From: Streptomyces sp. NRRL F-5126
Lineage (GTDB): Bacteria; Actinomycetota; Actinomycetes; Streptomycetales; Streptomycetaceae
Assembly (NCBI RefSeq): GCF_000721265.1
Contig: NZ_JOFZ01000002.1
Location: 186,001-250,000, forward strand
Length of the DNA stretch: 64,000 nucleotides
Direction: 5' to 3'
This document shows, in pieces, positions 10,244 to 17,445 of this stretch. The translations under genes and the position numbers were made by a program. How positions within the stretch are numbered: the stretch's first letter is position 1; each line of letters opens with the position of its first letter. The notes under the pieces are model-generated. The model was not told where the DNA came from and ran no database searches. It saw nothing but the letters and a program-made list of their open reading frames with translations.

Positions 10244-10678
10244 TCAGCCGGACAGAACGGTGCAGCCGAGCGCGATCAGCGCCGCCACCTTCACGACCTC
10301 GAGACCCACGTAGTAGAGGTGGGCGCGGGAGCGGTGCAGCGCCGGATCCTCGCCGGCGAGCACGGCGTCGGAGCGCCGGTTCAGACCCGGGCGGACGACG
10401 GCGAGCTGCGCGGCGAGCACCGCCGCGGCGACGGCGGTGCTCACGATGACCGCCACCGGGGGTGCGCTGGCGGCGACGGTGATGATCACCGCCAGCGCCA
10501 GGACGGCCTCGGAGAGGTTGAGGGCACGGAAGACCCTGCGGCCGATGCCGAGGCCGATCGGGATCGTCACCCCGGGGGCCCCGAACTTCAACGGCGCCTC
10601 GAGGAAGGAGATCGCCAGCACCATGCCGAGCCAGACGAAGGTGACGGCGCTTGCTATGCCCGCTGACAGGGTGATCAT
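10244..10678 (-). CDS. Small integral membrane protein of unknown function
   Basis: The 144-residue protein has about four hydrophobic helices (residues about 8-25, 52-72, 74-95 and 120-142) and a conserved-looking FLEAPLKFGAPGVTIPIGLGIGRRVF segment after helix 1. No catalytic motif is visible. It lies downstream of a cupin gene and is separated from it by a hairpin at 10721-10745. Its relatives are, to my knowledge, only annotated as membrane proteins. The cupin and HTH neighbours hint at a link to redox stress, but this is weak. Confidence 0.7.
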   Translation of the reverse strand: MITLSAGIASAVTFVWLGMVLAISFLEAPLKFGAPGVTIPIGLGIGRRVFRALNLSEAVLALAVIITVAASAPPVAVIVSTAVAAAVLAAQLAVVRPGLNRRSDAVLAGEDPALHRSRAHLYYVGLEVVKVAALIALGCTVLSG

Positions 10679-10720
10679 CGGAGCTGTTCGTACTTTCTTT
10701 CTTGTAGGAGAGCGGGAAAG

Positions 10721-10745
10721 GGGGCCGGCGAACGCGGCCGGCCCC
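10721..10745 (-). terminator. GC hairpin between cupin and membrane-protein genes
   Basis: GGGGCCGGC (10721-10729) pairs perfectly with GCCGGCCCC (10737-10745) around a 7-base loop. It lies just downstream of the cupin stop at 10756 and has no U-tract, as is common in Streptomyces. Confidence 0.6.
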
Positions 10746-10755
10746 GGCGCTCGGG

Positions 10756-11127
10756 CTACTGATCGAGCGGCCAGGCCGCCAGCCGGGACGCGAACTCCGG
10801 CGGGGAGGCCACGACCATCAACGACACCGTGTCCGTACCGGGGTTGGCGAGACTGACCCGTTCGCCCGTGTCGATGTGCGCGGCCGCGCCAGGGGTCAGG
10901 GTGTGCAGCTCCGTGCCGTGCCGCAGCTCCACCGGGCCCGAGAGGGGGATCAGGACGATCTGGGAGGGCCCGTGGTCGTGCTCCGGCATTCCACCGCCCG
11001 CCGGGATCTCCACGTGGACGACCGCGACACGGTCGGACGTCGTGGTGTCCATGAGCGGTGCCGCGACGGGGCCGCCCGGAATGGGGGCGCGTCGGCGCTG
11101 GGTGGAACCGCTGTCGGCGACATGCAT
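10756..11127 (-). CDS. Cupin-domain protein
   Basis: The 123-residue single cupin has motif 1 around PAGGGMPEHDHGPSQIVLIPLSG and motif 2 around LTPGAAAHIDTGERVSLAN. The visible metal-binding candidates are HDH and the His of AAHID. The ATG at 11127 is preferred because AGGAG lies about 7 bases upstream; the longer frame begins at 11187. It is probably cytoplasmic and may be an enzyme or a sensor. It is downstream of, and co-oriented with, the Cys-bearing HTH regulator. Confidence 0.78.
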   Translation of the reverse strand: MHVADSGSTQRRRAPIPGGPVAAPLMDTTTSDRVAVVHVEIPAGGGMPEHDHGPSQIVLIPLSGPVELRHGTELHTLTPGAAAHIDTGERVSLANPGTDTVSLMVVASPPEFASRLAAWPLDQ

Positions 11128-11209
11128 GGAGTGCTCCTGAGTGGTCGATCGGACGTGCGGGCCGCAGGTGTGCGGGCGCGGGATCACGGGGTTGGGGGCC
11201 GGGGCGGCG

Positions 11210-11881
11210 CTATGCGGCCCCGGTGGCCGTCAGGTGTGCCAGGCACGCGTCGGGCTCGGCGAACGGTTCGAGGCGAGTGGCCTCCACGGGCGCGCGCAGT
11301 TCCGCCAACGCGCCCTGCATCAGGCCCAGGTGGAGCGGGCACACGACCTCGCCGTACTCCTCGGCCAGTTCGAGGAAGGGGCAGTGGCGCAACCGGACGT
11401 CCGGTGCCGCGACGTCGCCGACCGGCTGCGGGTCGAAGCCCAGATCGGCCAGCATCGCGTTGAGCCGGCCGACCGCCTCCCGCGCCGACGGGCGGCGGGG
11501 AGGCGGCAGCTGCTCGACCAGGTAGCGCCCCCAGGCCTGTCCCGCATCCGTGGCCGCGGCCTTGGCCCCGGATCCGGTCGAGGCCAGCTGGCCGAGCAGG
11601 ACTCGGGCGAGCAGGCGGTAGCGACGCGCCCCTCCGCGGTCCATTCCGCGCCGCCCGACATGGACGGTGCGAGGCCGCCCGGGCCCTGACGGCTGCTCCA
11701 CCATCCGTTCGACGCGGCCCTCGGCCACGAGCGCGTCGAGGTGGAAGCGGACCGTGTTGGGGTGGACGGCGAGCCGGTCGGCGACGTCCGCGACACCCAG
11801 CGGGGCGTCGGCGTCGCGCACGGCGTCCAGTACGGCCTGGCGGCGCGGGGAGAGGCGCTGCCACTCGTCGTCATGGCTCAC
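11210..11881 (-). CDS. SufR-like HTH regulator with a possible Fe-S cluster
   Basis: The 223-residue regulator has an N-terminal winged HTH (about 14-60; LGVADVADRLAVHPNTVRFHLDAL). Its C-terminal half carries three cysteines in an organised context: HCPFLELAEEYGEVVCPLHLGLMQG (Cys167, Cys181) and DACLAHL (Cys213). This spacing recalls SufR-type Fe-S regulators that respond to oxidative or nitrosative stress. It is divergent from the hemerythrin-like/DUF2249 gene across 105 bases that include a TACATGTA palindrome. I infer cluster-dependent control of that gene pair and possibly of the downstream cupin. Confidence 0.75.
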   Translation of the reverse strand: MSHDDEWQRLSPRRQAVLDAVRDADAPLGVADVADRLAVHPNTVRFHLDALVAEGRVERMVEQPSGPGRPRTVHVGRRGMDRGGARRYRLLARVLLGQLASTGSGAKAAATDAGQAWGRYLVEQLPPPRRPSAREAVGRLNAMLADLGFDPQPVGDVAAPDVRLRHCPFLELAEEYGEVVCPLHLGLMQGALAELRAPVEATRLEPFAEPDACLAHLTATGAA

Positions 11882-11920
11882 GCTGCGCTCCTCACACCGG
11901 CGGTCGGTTTCTCCAAATGG

Positions 11921-11928
11921 TACATGTA
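11921..11928. promoter_or_regulatory. TACATGTA palindrome in a divergent promoter
   Basis: This perfect 8-base palindrome sits in an unusually AT-rich patch (AAATGGTACATGTAATAAT) between the divergent genes at 11881 and 11987. It is a candidate operator for the SufR-like regulator. Eight bases alone is weak evidence. Confidence 0.4.
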
Positions 11929-11986
11929 ATAATCGTCGCTGCGAGAGTCAGGTACGAAGAGAGTCAGGGACGGAAGGAGCTCCGAG

Positions 11987-12718
11987 GTGGCACCGTCATC
12001 CGAGATCTACATTGACGCGACAGAGACCGACCCGGGTGTGCGGGCACGGGCAGAGGTCCACGACGTGCACGAGCGGCTGCGCGCCGAACTCGCCGGCTTC
12101 ACGGAGCCGGCGAAGGACGGGAGTTCCGGCGCCCCCGTGGACGCGGCCCTGGTCGCCTTCTGCACCGGTGAGCTGCGCCGGTACCTGGCGGCCGCAGACC
12201 AGACGCTGTACGCGGCTGCCTCGGGCGCGGCCGAGACACGCCTGCTCGTCCGGGCCCTGCGCGGCGGCTCCGCGGCACTCGACGCGCGCATCGGCGCGCT
12301 GGCCGCCTTCCCCGACGCTGCCGCCGCGGTCGAGGCCGCGCGGGCGGTGGAAGCGGTCCTGGCCGTCCACCTGGCGGCGGAGGAGACCGTCCTGCTGCCC
12401 GCGCTCGCGGCCATGCCGGGGGCCGACCTGCCCACCCTCGTCGCCGACCTGCGTACCCTGCTCGACGGCGGTTCGCTCGACGCGCCCGAGGTGATCGACG
12501 TGCGCGAGATCCGGCACGGACAGCGCCATCCGCGGATCTTCGCCCGCTACGCACGCCTCGCCCCCGGCGAGTCCTTCACCCTCGTCAACAACCACGACCC
12601 CAAGCCGCTGCGCCGCGAGTTCGAGGCCACGCACCCGGGCGCCCACACCTGGGACTACGTCGAATCCGGCCCCGAGGTGTGGCGGGTACGGATCGGCAAG
12701 GCGTCCACGGATGCCTGA
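11987..12718 (+). CDS. Hemerythrin-like / DUF2249 protein
   Basis: The 243-residue protein has an N-terminal all-helical region (about 30-155) with VHLAAEETVLLPAL, as in hemerythrin HHE-like bundles. A C-terminal DUF2249 domain (about 165-240) contains DVREIRHGQRHPRIF, FTLVNNHDPKPLRREF and EVWRVRIGK. DUF2249 proteins are often encoded with NO- and denitrification-linked genes. The full set of iron-ligand histidines is not evident, so di-iron binding is uncertain. The GTG at 11987 is preceded by GAAGGAG about 7 bases away. It overlaps the next cupin gene by 8 bases, so the two are probably co-transcribed. Confidence 0.75.
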   Translation: MAPSSEIYIDATETDPGVRARAEVHDVHERLRAELAGFTEPAKDGSSGAPVDAALVAFCTGELRRYLAAADQTLYAAASGAAETRLLVRALRGGSAALDARIGALAAFPDAAAAVEAARAVEAVLAVHLAAEETVLLPALAAMPGADLPTLVADLRTLLDGGSLDAPEVIDVREIRHGQRHPRIFARYARLAPGESFTLVNNHDPKPLRREFEATHPGAHTWDYVESGPEVWRVRIGKASTDA

Positions 12719-13100
12719 CCAGCACCCCGAGCCCACCGCGGCGCCGGCGCCCGCCCTCCTCTGCGACGTCCACGCCCTCACGGCGCGACCGCAGGCGCCC
12801 GCGGGCGCGCTGTGGAAGCTCGCCGAGTCCGGACGTCAACTCGACGCCAACGTCATTCACCTGGTGGGGGACCAGCACATCGAGACCCACGCCGAGCCCG
12901 ACCTCGACGTGCTCCTGCTCGTCATCGCGGGCCACGGGAGCCTGGACGCGCCCGACGGCACCGTGCGGCTGGCCCCCGGAGCGTTGTGCTGGCTGCCGCA
13001 CGGCTCGTCCCGCAGCGTCACCGCGGGCGCGGAGGGCCTGGACTACATGACCGTCCACCGGCGCAGGCCCGGGATGCGGATCGGCCGGCGGCCGGACTGA
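12711..13100 (+). CDS. Small cupin-like protein
   Basis: The 129-residue protein has a cupin-like pattern: NVIHLVGDQHIETHAEPDLDVLL followed by GALCWLPHGSSRSV. His residues could bind a metal, but the second motif is reduced. It overlaps the hemerythrin-like/DUF2249 gene by 8 bases, so translational coupling is likely. A GC hairpin follows directly. Its function is unknown; a small-molecule or redox-sensing role is guessed only from context. Confidence 0.7.
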   Translation: MPDQHPEPTAAPAPALLCDVHALTARPQAPAGALWKLAESGRQLDANVIHLVGDQHIETHAEPDLDVLLLVIAGHGSLDAPDGTVRLAPGALCWLPHGSSRSVTAGAEGLDYMTVHRRRPGMRIGRRPD

Positions 13101-13106
13101 CGGCAG

Positions 13107-13140
13107 CCCGGCGCTCGCCACATGGGACGTGGGCGCCGGG
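13107..13140 (+). terminator. Hairpin after the DUF2249-cupin operon
   Basis: CCCGGCGC (13107-13114) pairs with GCGCCGGG (13133-13140), and CCAC with GTGG extends the stem inward past a small bulge. It starts a few bases after the stop at 13100. Confidence 0.6.
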
Positions 13141-13287
13141 TGAGTGGGACGGCGGGCCTCGGGAGTTCCCCGCGGGCGGCATGGCGATCGTCACGTCCGC
13201 CCGGGGGATCGGCCCGCCCGGGGCGCGCGACTTCCTGGGGGAGTCCGGCGGAGGCGCCGGTGTGCCCCTCAGGGAAGGTTCCCCAAC

Positions 13288-14709
13288 GTGACAAGTGATC
13301 TCGCGGCGGCGTCCCCGGCGCCGCCGGAGGCGGCCGGGCGCCGGGGCGCGGCTCCCGGCCCCGTGCCCGGCCCCGAACCCGGCGGGGTGGGTGCCTGGCG
13401 GTGTGTGCGCCCACTGCTGATGCGCCTGCACTTCTACGTGGGCGTCTGCATCGGCCCGTTCCTGATCGTCGCCGCGGTCACCGGGCTCGCGTACACGACG
13501 ACGCCGCAGCTCGAACACATAATCTATCGGCACGAGTTGACGGTTGCCCCGGCCGGGAGTCCGCGCCCCGTGGCGGACCAGGTGCGCGCCGCGGGTGAGG
13601 CCGTGCCGAACGGCACTCTCGAGTCCGTGGAGCCGGCGGCCACGGCCACCTCGTCCACCCGGGTCGCGTTCACCGTCCCCGGCCTGCCCGACGGCGACAC
13701 CACCACCGCCTTCGTCGACCCGTACGACGACACGGTGCTCGGCACCTTGCGCACCAACGGGGACTGGCTCCCGGTGCGTGCCTGGCTCGACAGCCTCCAC
13801 CGCAACCTGCACCTCGGCGACATCGGCCGCAACTACAGTGAGTTCGCTGCGAGTTGGCTGTGGGTCGAGGTGCTCGGCGGCCTGGCCCTCCGGCTCGGGT
13901 CGCCACGGCGCGCCCGGCGGCTGCGGCACACCCTGCTGCCGCGGTCCGGCGGCGGCCGCCGGCGCACGGTGTCCTGGCACGGCGCCATCGGGCTGTGGGT
14001 GTCGGTGGGGTTGCTCGCGCTGTCCGCGACGGGCCTGACCTGGTCGGCACATGCCGGAGCGAGCATCGGGAAGGTGCAGGACTCCCTGAAGGGCGGCACC
14101 CCGTCCGTGTCGACCGCCCTCCCCCAACGGCAGGGCACAGCACCGGCCACCGGCACGCGCGATGTCGGCATCGACGCCGCGATCGGCGCGGGACACCGGG
14201 CGGGTCTTGCGGGCCCGTTGCTGGTCACGCCGCCCGCGAAGCCCGGGGTCGCGTACGTCGTCAAGGAGAACAAGAGGTCGTGGCCCGAGGGCCAGGACTC
14301 CGTCGCCGTCGATCCCGCGACGGGGGCGGTGACGGCGCATCTGCGCTTCGCCGACTACCCCGTACTCGCCAAGCTGACCCGGTGGGGCATCGACGCCCAC
14401 ATGGGCCTGCTGTTCGGACTCGCCAACCAGATCGTGCTCGCCGTGCTCGCGGTGTGCCTGATCGCCATGGTGCTGCTCGGATACCGGATGTGGTGGCGGC
14501 GCAGGCCGACCAGGACTCGGAAACCCGTGTTCGGCCGCCCTCCGTCGCGCGGGGCGTGGCGCAGGCTGCCAGGCAGTGTGCTCGCCCCGGTCGCGGTGGC
14601 GGTGTGCGTGCTCGGGTACTACCTGCCGCTGTTCGGCATCCCGCTCGCACTGTTCCTCTGCGCCGACCTCGTCGCCGGTGCCGTACAGCGAAGGAGGGTG
14701 GCGCTGTGA
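13288..14709 (+). CDS. PepSY-associated transmembrane protein
   Basis: The 473-residue protein begins with a Pro/Ala-rich cytoplasmic tail. It then shows the PepSY_TM architecture: helix 1 at LHFYVGVCIGPFLIVAAVTGLAY, an external segment with WLDSLHRNLHLGD, a second helix at GAIGLWVSVGLLALSATGLTW, and C-terminal helices. The H-x3-G/H-R-NLH-G pattern recalls iron/copper-reductase-like PepSY proteins. The GTG at 13288 has GGAAGG about 9 bases upstream. It overlaps the next gene (GTGA at 14706) and lies in a copper-handling neighbourhood. I infer a membrane redox or metal-reductase role; the family is firm, the function is not. Confidence 0.8.
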   Translation: MTSDLAAASPAPPEAAGRRGAAPGPVPGPEPGGVGAWRCVRPLLMRLHFYVGVCIGPFLIVAAVTGLAYTTTPQLEHIIYRHELTVAPAGSPRPVADQVRAAGEAVPNGTLESVEPAATATSSTRVAFTVPGLPDGDTTTAFVDPYDDTVLGTLRTNGDWLPVRAWLDSLHRNLHLGDIGRNYSEFAASWLWVEVLGGLALRLGSPRRARRLRHTLLPRSGGGRRRTVSWHGAIGLWVSVGLLALSATGLTWSAHAGASIGKVQDSLKGGTPSVSTALPQRQGTAPATGTRDVGIDAAIGAGHRAGLAGPLLVTPPAKPGVAYVVKENKRSWPEGQDSVAVDPATGAVTAHLRFADYPVLAKLTRWGIDAHMGLLFGLANQIVLAVLAVCLIAMVLLGYRMWWRRRPTRTRKPVFGRPPSRGAWRRLPGSVLAPVAVAVCVLGYYLPLFGIPLALFLCADLVAGAVQRRRVAL

Positions 14710-15419
14710 TTGCGGCCACCGGACTGAAGTGGCTGATGACGGCCCTGTTCGCCGCCATCGCCGCGTACGCGGCCTGGCGCGTGGCCGCCGGCCCGCGCAC
14801 TGCAGGGGCGCACGGGCACCGTGCCACCGACCGGGTCGCGCACGCCCTGCACGCCGTGATGGCGGTCGCGATGGCCGTGATGGTGTGGCCGGCCGGGATG
14901 CGCGTGCCGGCCGTCCCCCAGGTGGTGTTCTTCGTTCTGGCGGCCGCCTGGTTCCCGGCGGTTCCTCTTGCGCGTGCCTGGCTCGTACGGGCTCCGCGGG
15001 GCGGCCTGGCCCGGGGGCTCGGCCACGCCCTGCCGCACGCGCTGGCGATGGGCGCGATGGCCTGGATGGCCGCCGCGATGGCGGGCGGTCCGATGCCGGG
15101 CGCGGGCGGCGCGGGGGACGCGATGGCGGACATGCCGGGGATGGACATGTCCGCCCCCGGCAGCACCGCCACGATGACGCTGCGGGGACCGGACGCCACC
15201 GTGGCCTGGCTGCTCGCCCTGGCCTTCCTCGTCCTCGCCCTGTGGTGGCTGGCCAGGGGCTTCGACGGGGCGCGTCTCGCGCCCCGCACGGCGGGCGGGC
15301 CCGCACTGCCCGCCGCGGCGCCCCCGGCGGCTGCCCGCCAGGGGCTGGCCGCATACGACCTGTGCTGCCACGGTGCGATGGCGCTCGGCATGGCGGTCAT
15401 GCTGGCCGTTCTGGCCTGA
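14706..15419 (+). CDS. DUF5134-like Met-rich membrane protein
   Basis: The 237-residue protein has about six or seven hydrophobic segments and a Met/Asp/Gly-rich loop (GDAMADMPGMDMS, about 138-150) of the kind that binds Cu+. Length and topology match the actinobacterial DUF5134 group as I remember it. The GTG start overlaps the PepSY stop by 4 bases, so both are one operon, ended by the hairpin at 15439-15475. A partner role in copper uptake or reduction is inferred from the Met loop and neighbours. Confidence 0.7.
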   Translation: MIAATGLKWLMTALFAAIAAYAAWRVAAGPRTAGAHGHRATDRVAHALHAVMAVAMAVMVWPAGMRVPAVPQVVFFVLAAAWFPAVPLARAWLVRAPRGGLARGLGHALPHALAMGAMAWMAAAMAGGPMPGAGGAGDAMADMPGMDMSAPGSTATMTLRGPDATVAWLLALAFLVLALWWLARGFDGARLAPRTAGGPALPAAAPPAAARQGLAAYDLCCHGAMALGMAVMLAVLA

Positions 15420-15438
15420 CGGATCGCAGGGCCGCACG

Positions 15439-15475
15439 GTGGCCTCCGTCCCCAGGACCCGGGGACGGAGGCCAC
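15439..15475. terminator. Bidirectional hairpin between convergent genes
   Basis: A perfect 15-base stem, GTGGCCTCCGTCCCC (15439-15453) with GGGGACGGAGGCCAC (15461-15475), has a 7-base loop. It sits between the DUF5134-like gene (+) and the sigma-factor gene (-) and could serve both. Confidence 0.75.
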
Positions 15476-15479
15476 TCGT

Positions 15480-16088
15480 TCATGCCGCGGTGCCGGACGC
15501 CGCCGCCTCCTCTCCGCCCGCCCCGTCGAGCACCATCACGGCCAGTGACCTGCGCGCCCTGGCGACCCGTGAGCGCACCGTCCCCACGGGGCAGGCGCAC
15601 ACCAGTGCGGCCTCCTCGTAGGGCAGGCCGAGCACCTGCGTCAACAGGAACGCCCTGCGCCGCTCCTCGGACAGCGCGCCGAGCAGTTCACGCAGGACGA
15701 CGCGGTCCTCGACGGGGAAGAGCGGGCCGTCCTGGGCCTGTTCGGCGACGAGCTGCCAGTCGTCGCGGTCGGCGAGCCGCGGGCGCGACCCGGCGCGGCG
15801 GATGGAGTCGGCGACGACGCGCCGCGCGATGGTCAGCATCCACGTGCGGACGGACGAGCGCCCCTCGAAGCGGCTGAGGCTGCCGAGCGCCCGCAGGAAC
15901 GTGTCCTGGGTCAGGTCGTCGGTGGCCTGGGGATCGTCGGCGAGGTACGCGACGTAGCGCCGGATGTCACGGTGCACGGCGCGCACCAAGTGGTCGACGG
16001 CGTCGTGGTCGCCGTCGCGCGCTGCCAGGGCCCAAGCGGTCATCGATGCGTCGCTCGGCCTCGGGGGCGCGTGGAGAGCAGGAGTCAT
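15480..16088 (-). CDS. ECF-type RNA polymerase sigma factor
   Basis: The 202-residue protein has region 2 (about 30-95; DDPQATDDLTQDTFLRAL and RSSVRTWMLTIARR) and region 4 (about 135-185; LPYEEAALVCACPVGTVRSRVARARR). Region 3 is missing, as in ECF sigma factors. The ATG at 16088 has GAAGGAAG about 8 bases upstream. No recognisable anti-sigma gene with a zinc-binding HxxxCxxC motif is adjacent, but Met/His-rich membrane proteins flank it on both sides and could be its sensors. Control of the copper genes is plausible and unproven. Confidence 0.88.
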   Translation of the reverse strand: MTPALHAPPRPSDASMTAWALAARDGDHDAVDHLVRAVHRDIRRYVAYLADDPQATDDLTQDTFLRALGSLSRFEGRSSVRTWMLTIARRVVADSIRRAGSRPRLADRDDWQLVAEQAQDGPLFPVEDRVVLRELLGALSEERRRAFLLTQVLGLPYEEAALVCACPVGTVRSRVARARRSLAVMVLDGAGGEEAAASGTAA

Positions 16089-16225
16089 CGGTCTGCTTCC
16101 TTCGCGGAGTTCCGCGGCGGCCGCGGGTGCGCACGCGCGCCGCACCGCCGCCACGGTGAGGGGACCGCCGTGCGGGCACGGCGGGATGCCCGGGCCGCGG
16201 GGCGCGGTCCCGGGACGGCCTGCTG

Positions 16226-17020
16226 TCAGACGACAGCGGACGCGGCCGGCGGGCCCCTCGTGATGACGCAGTGTGTGAGCAGCAGCCGCCGCGGCCGGCG
16301 CACGCCGTGGTCGCGGGGGAGCGCGGGCAGGGGCCGCCGCGGTGTCGCGGCGCGGTGCGGGACGGGCAGGACGAGCGGGGCGCGGAACCACTGGGCCAGG
16401 ACGCGCAGGAGGCGGAACGCCGCACGCTCGCCGTGGGCGAGCCACAGGCCGCACGCCAGCGCGGCCAGCAGGTGCGCGGCGAGCATGCCCGTCCCCGACA
16501 TGCCGTGCGGCAGGAGACCCATCGCCGCGTGTCCGTGCTGGCCGCCCCGCATGCCTCCCATGCCGCCCATGCCCGCCATCGCGCCTGGGTCCGCCATCGA
16601 GCCCATCCCGGGCGGCGGGGCCGACGGATGGGCGCCGAGGCCGGCACTCACGGTGACGCGAGTCGCTTCGCGCAGCGTCAGGGAGTGCGCGTCAGGGCCG
16701 CAGATCAGGGAGCGCGCCCACTGGACGGTGAAGGACGGCGGCCGCGGCCCCGCGGCCGCCGCGGTGGCCGACTGGGCCAGGGTGAAGCAGGTGTGCAGGG
16801 CGGCCTGCACCGCCACGGTGAAGGCCACGACCCATGGCGCCGACCGCTCCCGGCCCGCGCAGGACCATGCGGCGAGCGCCGTGCCGCAGGCGCCACCGGC
16901 CAGGGCCCACCAGGGCAGTGCCATGCCGGACATCAGCTCGTGGCCGATGGCGCCGAGTAGCACGCAGACGGCCGCGAACACAGCGGCCCTCAGCGCTCGC
17001 ACTCCGCGTTCGGCAGGCAT
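16226..17020 (-). CDS. Met/His/Gly-rich integral membrane protein
   Basis: The 264-residue protein has several hydrophobic helices and a periplasm-like loop rich in Met, Gly and His (GMGSMADPGAMAGMGGMGGM followed by GGQHGHAAMG, about 148-178). Such loops typically bind copper. The ATG at 17020 is chosen over 17032 because AGGGG lies about 5 bases before it. It is encoded just upstream of the ECF sigma factor on the same strand and divergent from the copper ATPase operon. A role as copper sensor or buffer, possibly regulating the sigma factor, is inferred. Confidence 0.65.
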   Translation of the reverse strand: MPAERGVRALRAAVFAAVCVLLGAIGHELMSGMALPWWALAGGACGTALAAWSCAGRERSAPWVVAFTVAVQAALHTCFTLAQSATAAAAGPRPPSFTVQWARSLICGPDAHSLTLREATRVTVSAGLGAHPSAPPPGMGSMADPGAMAGMGGMGGMRGGQHGHAAMGLLPHGMSGTGMLAAHLLAALACGLWLAHGERAAFRLLRVLAQWFRAPLVLPVPHRAATPRRPLPALPRDHGVRRPRRLLLTHCVITRGPPAASAVV

Positions 17021-17208
17021 GGTGCCCCTCATGGTGTCACCCGCGGCCCGGGGCCGGTGCGCCCGGGTTGTGGCGCCCGTCGACGCGTAGACGCGGGAAC
17101 CCGGCGCGCCTCCCGTACGACTACTGATGCGGAACGGGACCCGCGTGATGCCGAAGGGGACCCGCGGTCCGGCTTTCCCAACCTCCGCACGCTTCCCAGG
17201 AATCACTT

Positions 17209-17445
17209 GTGACGACCCCCCTCCTTCCCGCACCGGCAGCACGCCGCCGCGCAGCGGGCGCACCTCTCTTCGGGCTCCTCCCGCTGCTCGGGCTCGCCGT
17301 CCTGCTGGCCGCCGTCTTCACCGTGGCGTACGCGGTCGGCTCCGCCGCCGGGCCCGCCGCCCCCGGCCTGCACCGCACCGGGAGCGGCGGAGGGGCCACG
17401 GGTACCGGCGGCCCCGGCAGCATGTCCGGCATGGGCGGCATGTGA
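17209..17445 (+). CDS. Short Met-rich single-pass membrane protein
   Basis: The 78-residue protein has one clear transmembrane helix (about 20-45; LFGLLPLLGLAVLLAAVFTV) and a Gly/Met tail ending SMSGMGGM. The GTG start at 17209 is followed by a stop that overlaps the ATPase ATG by one base (TGATG), so it is translationally coupled to the Cu+-ATPase. It may deliver or buffer Cu+ at the membrane. Homology is not recognised; evidence is topology and context. Confidence 0.65.
   Translation: MTTPLLPAPAARRRAAGAPLFGLLPLLGLAVLLAAVFTVAYAVGSAAGPAAPGLHRTGSGGGATGTGGPGSMSGMGGM

Noticed and set aside
17096..17118. GGAAC-N13-CGTAC considered as an ECF promoter for the copper ATPase operon
   Set aside because: The spacing of 13 is shorter than the usual 15-17, and such short motifs are common in this composition.
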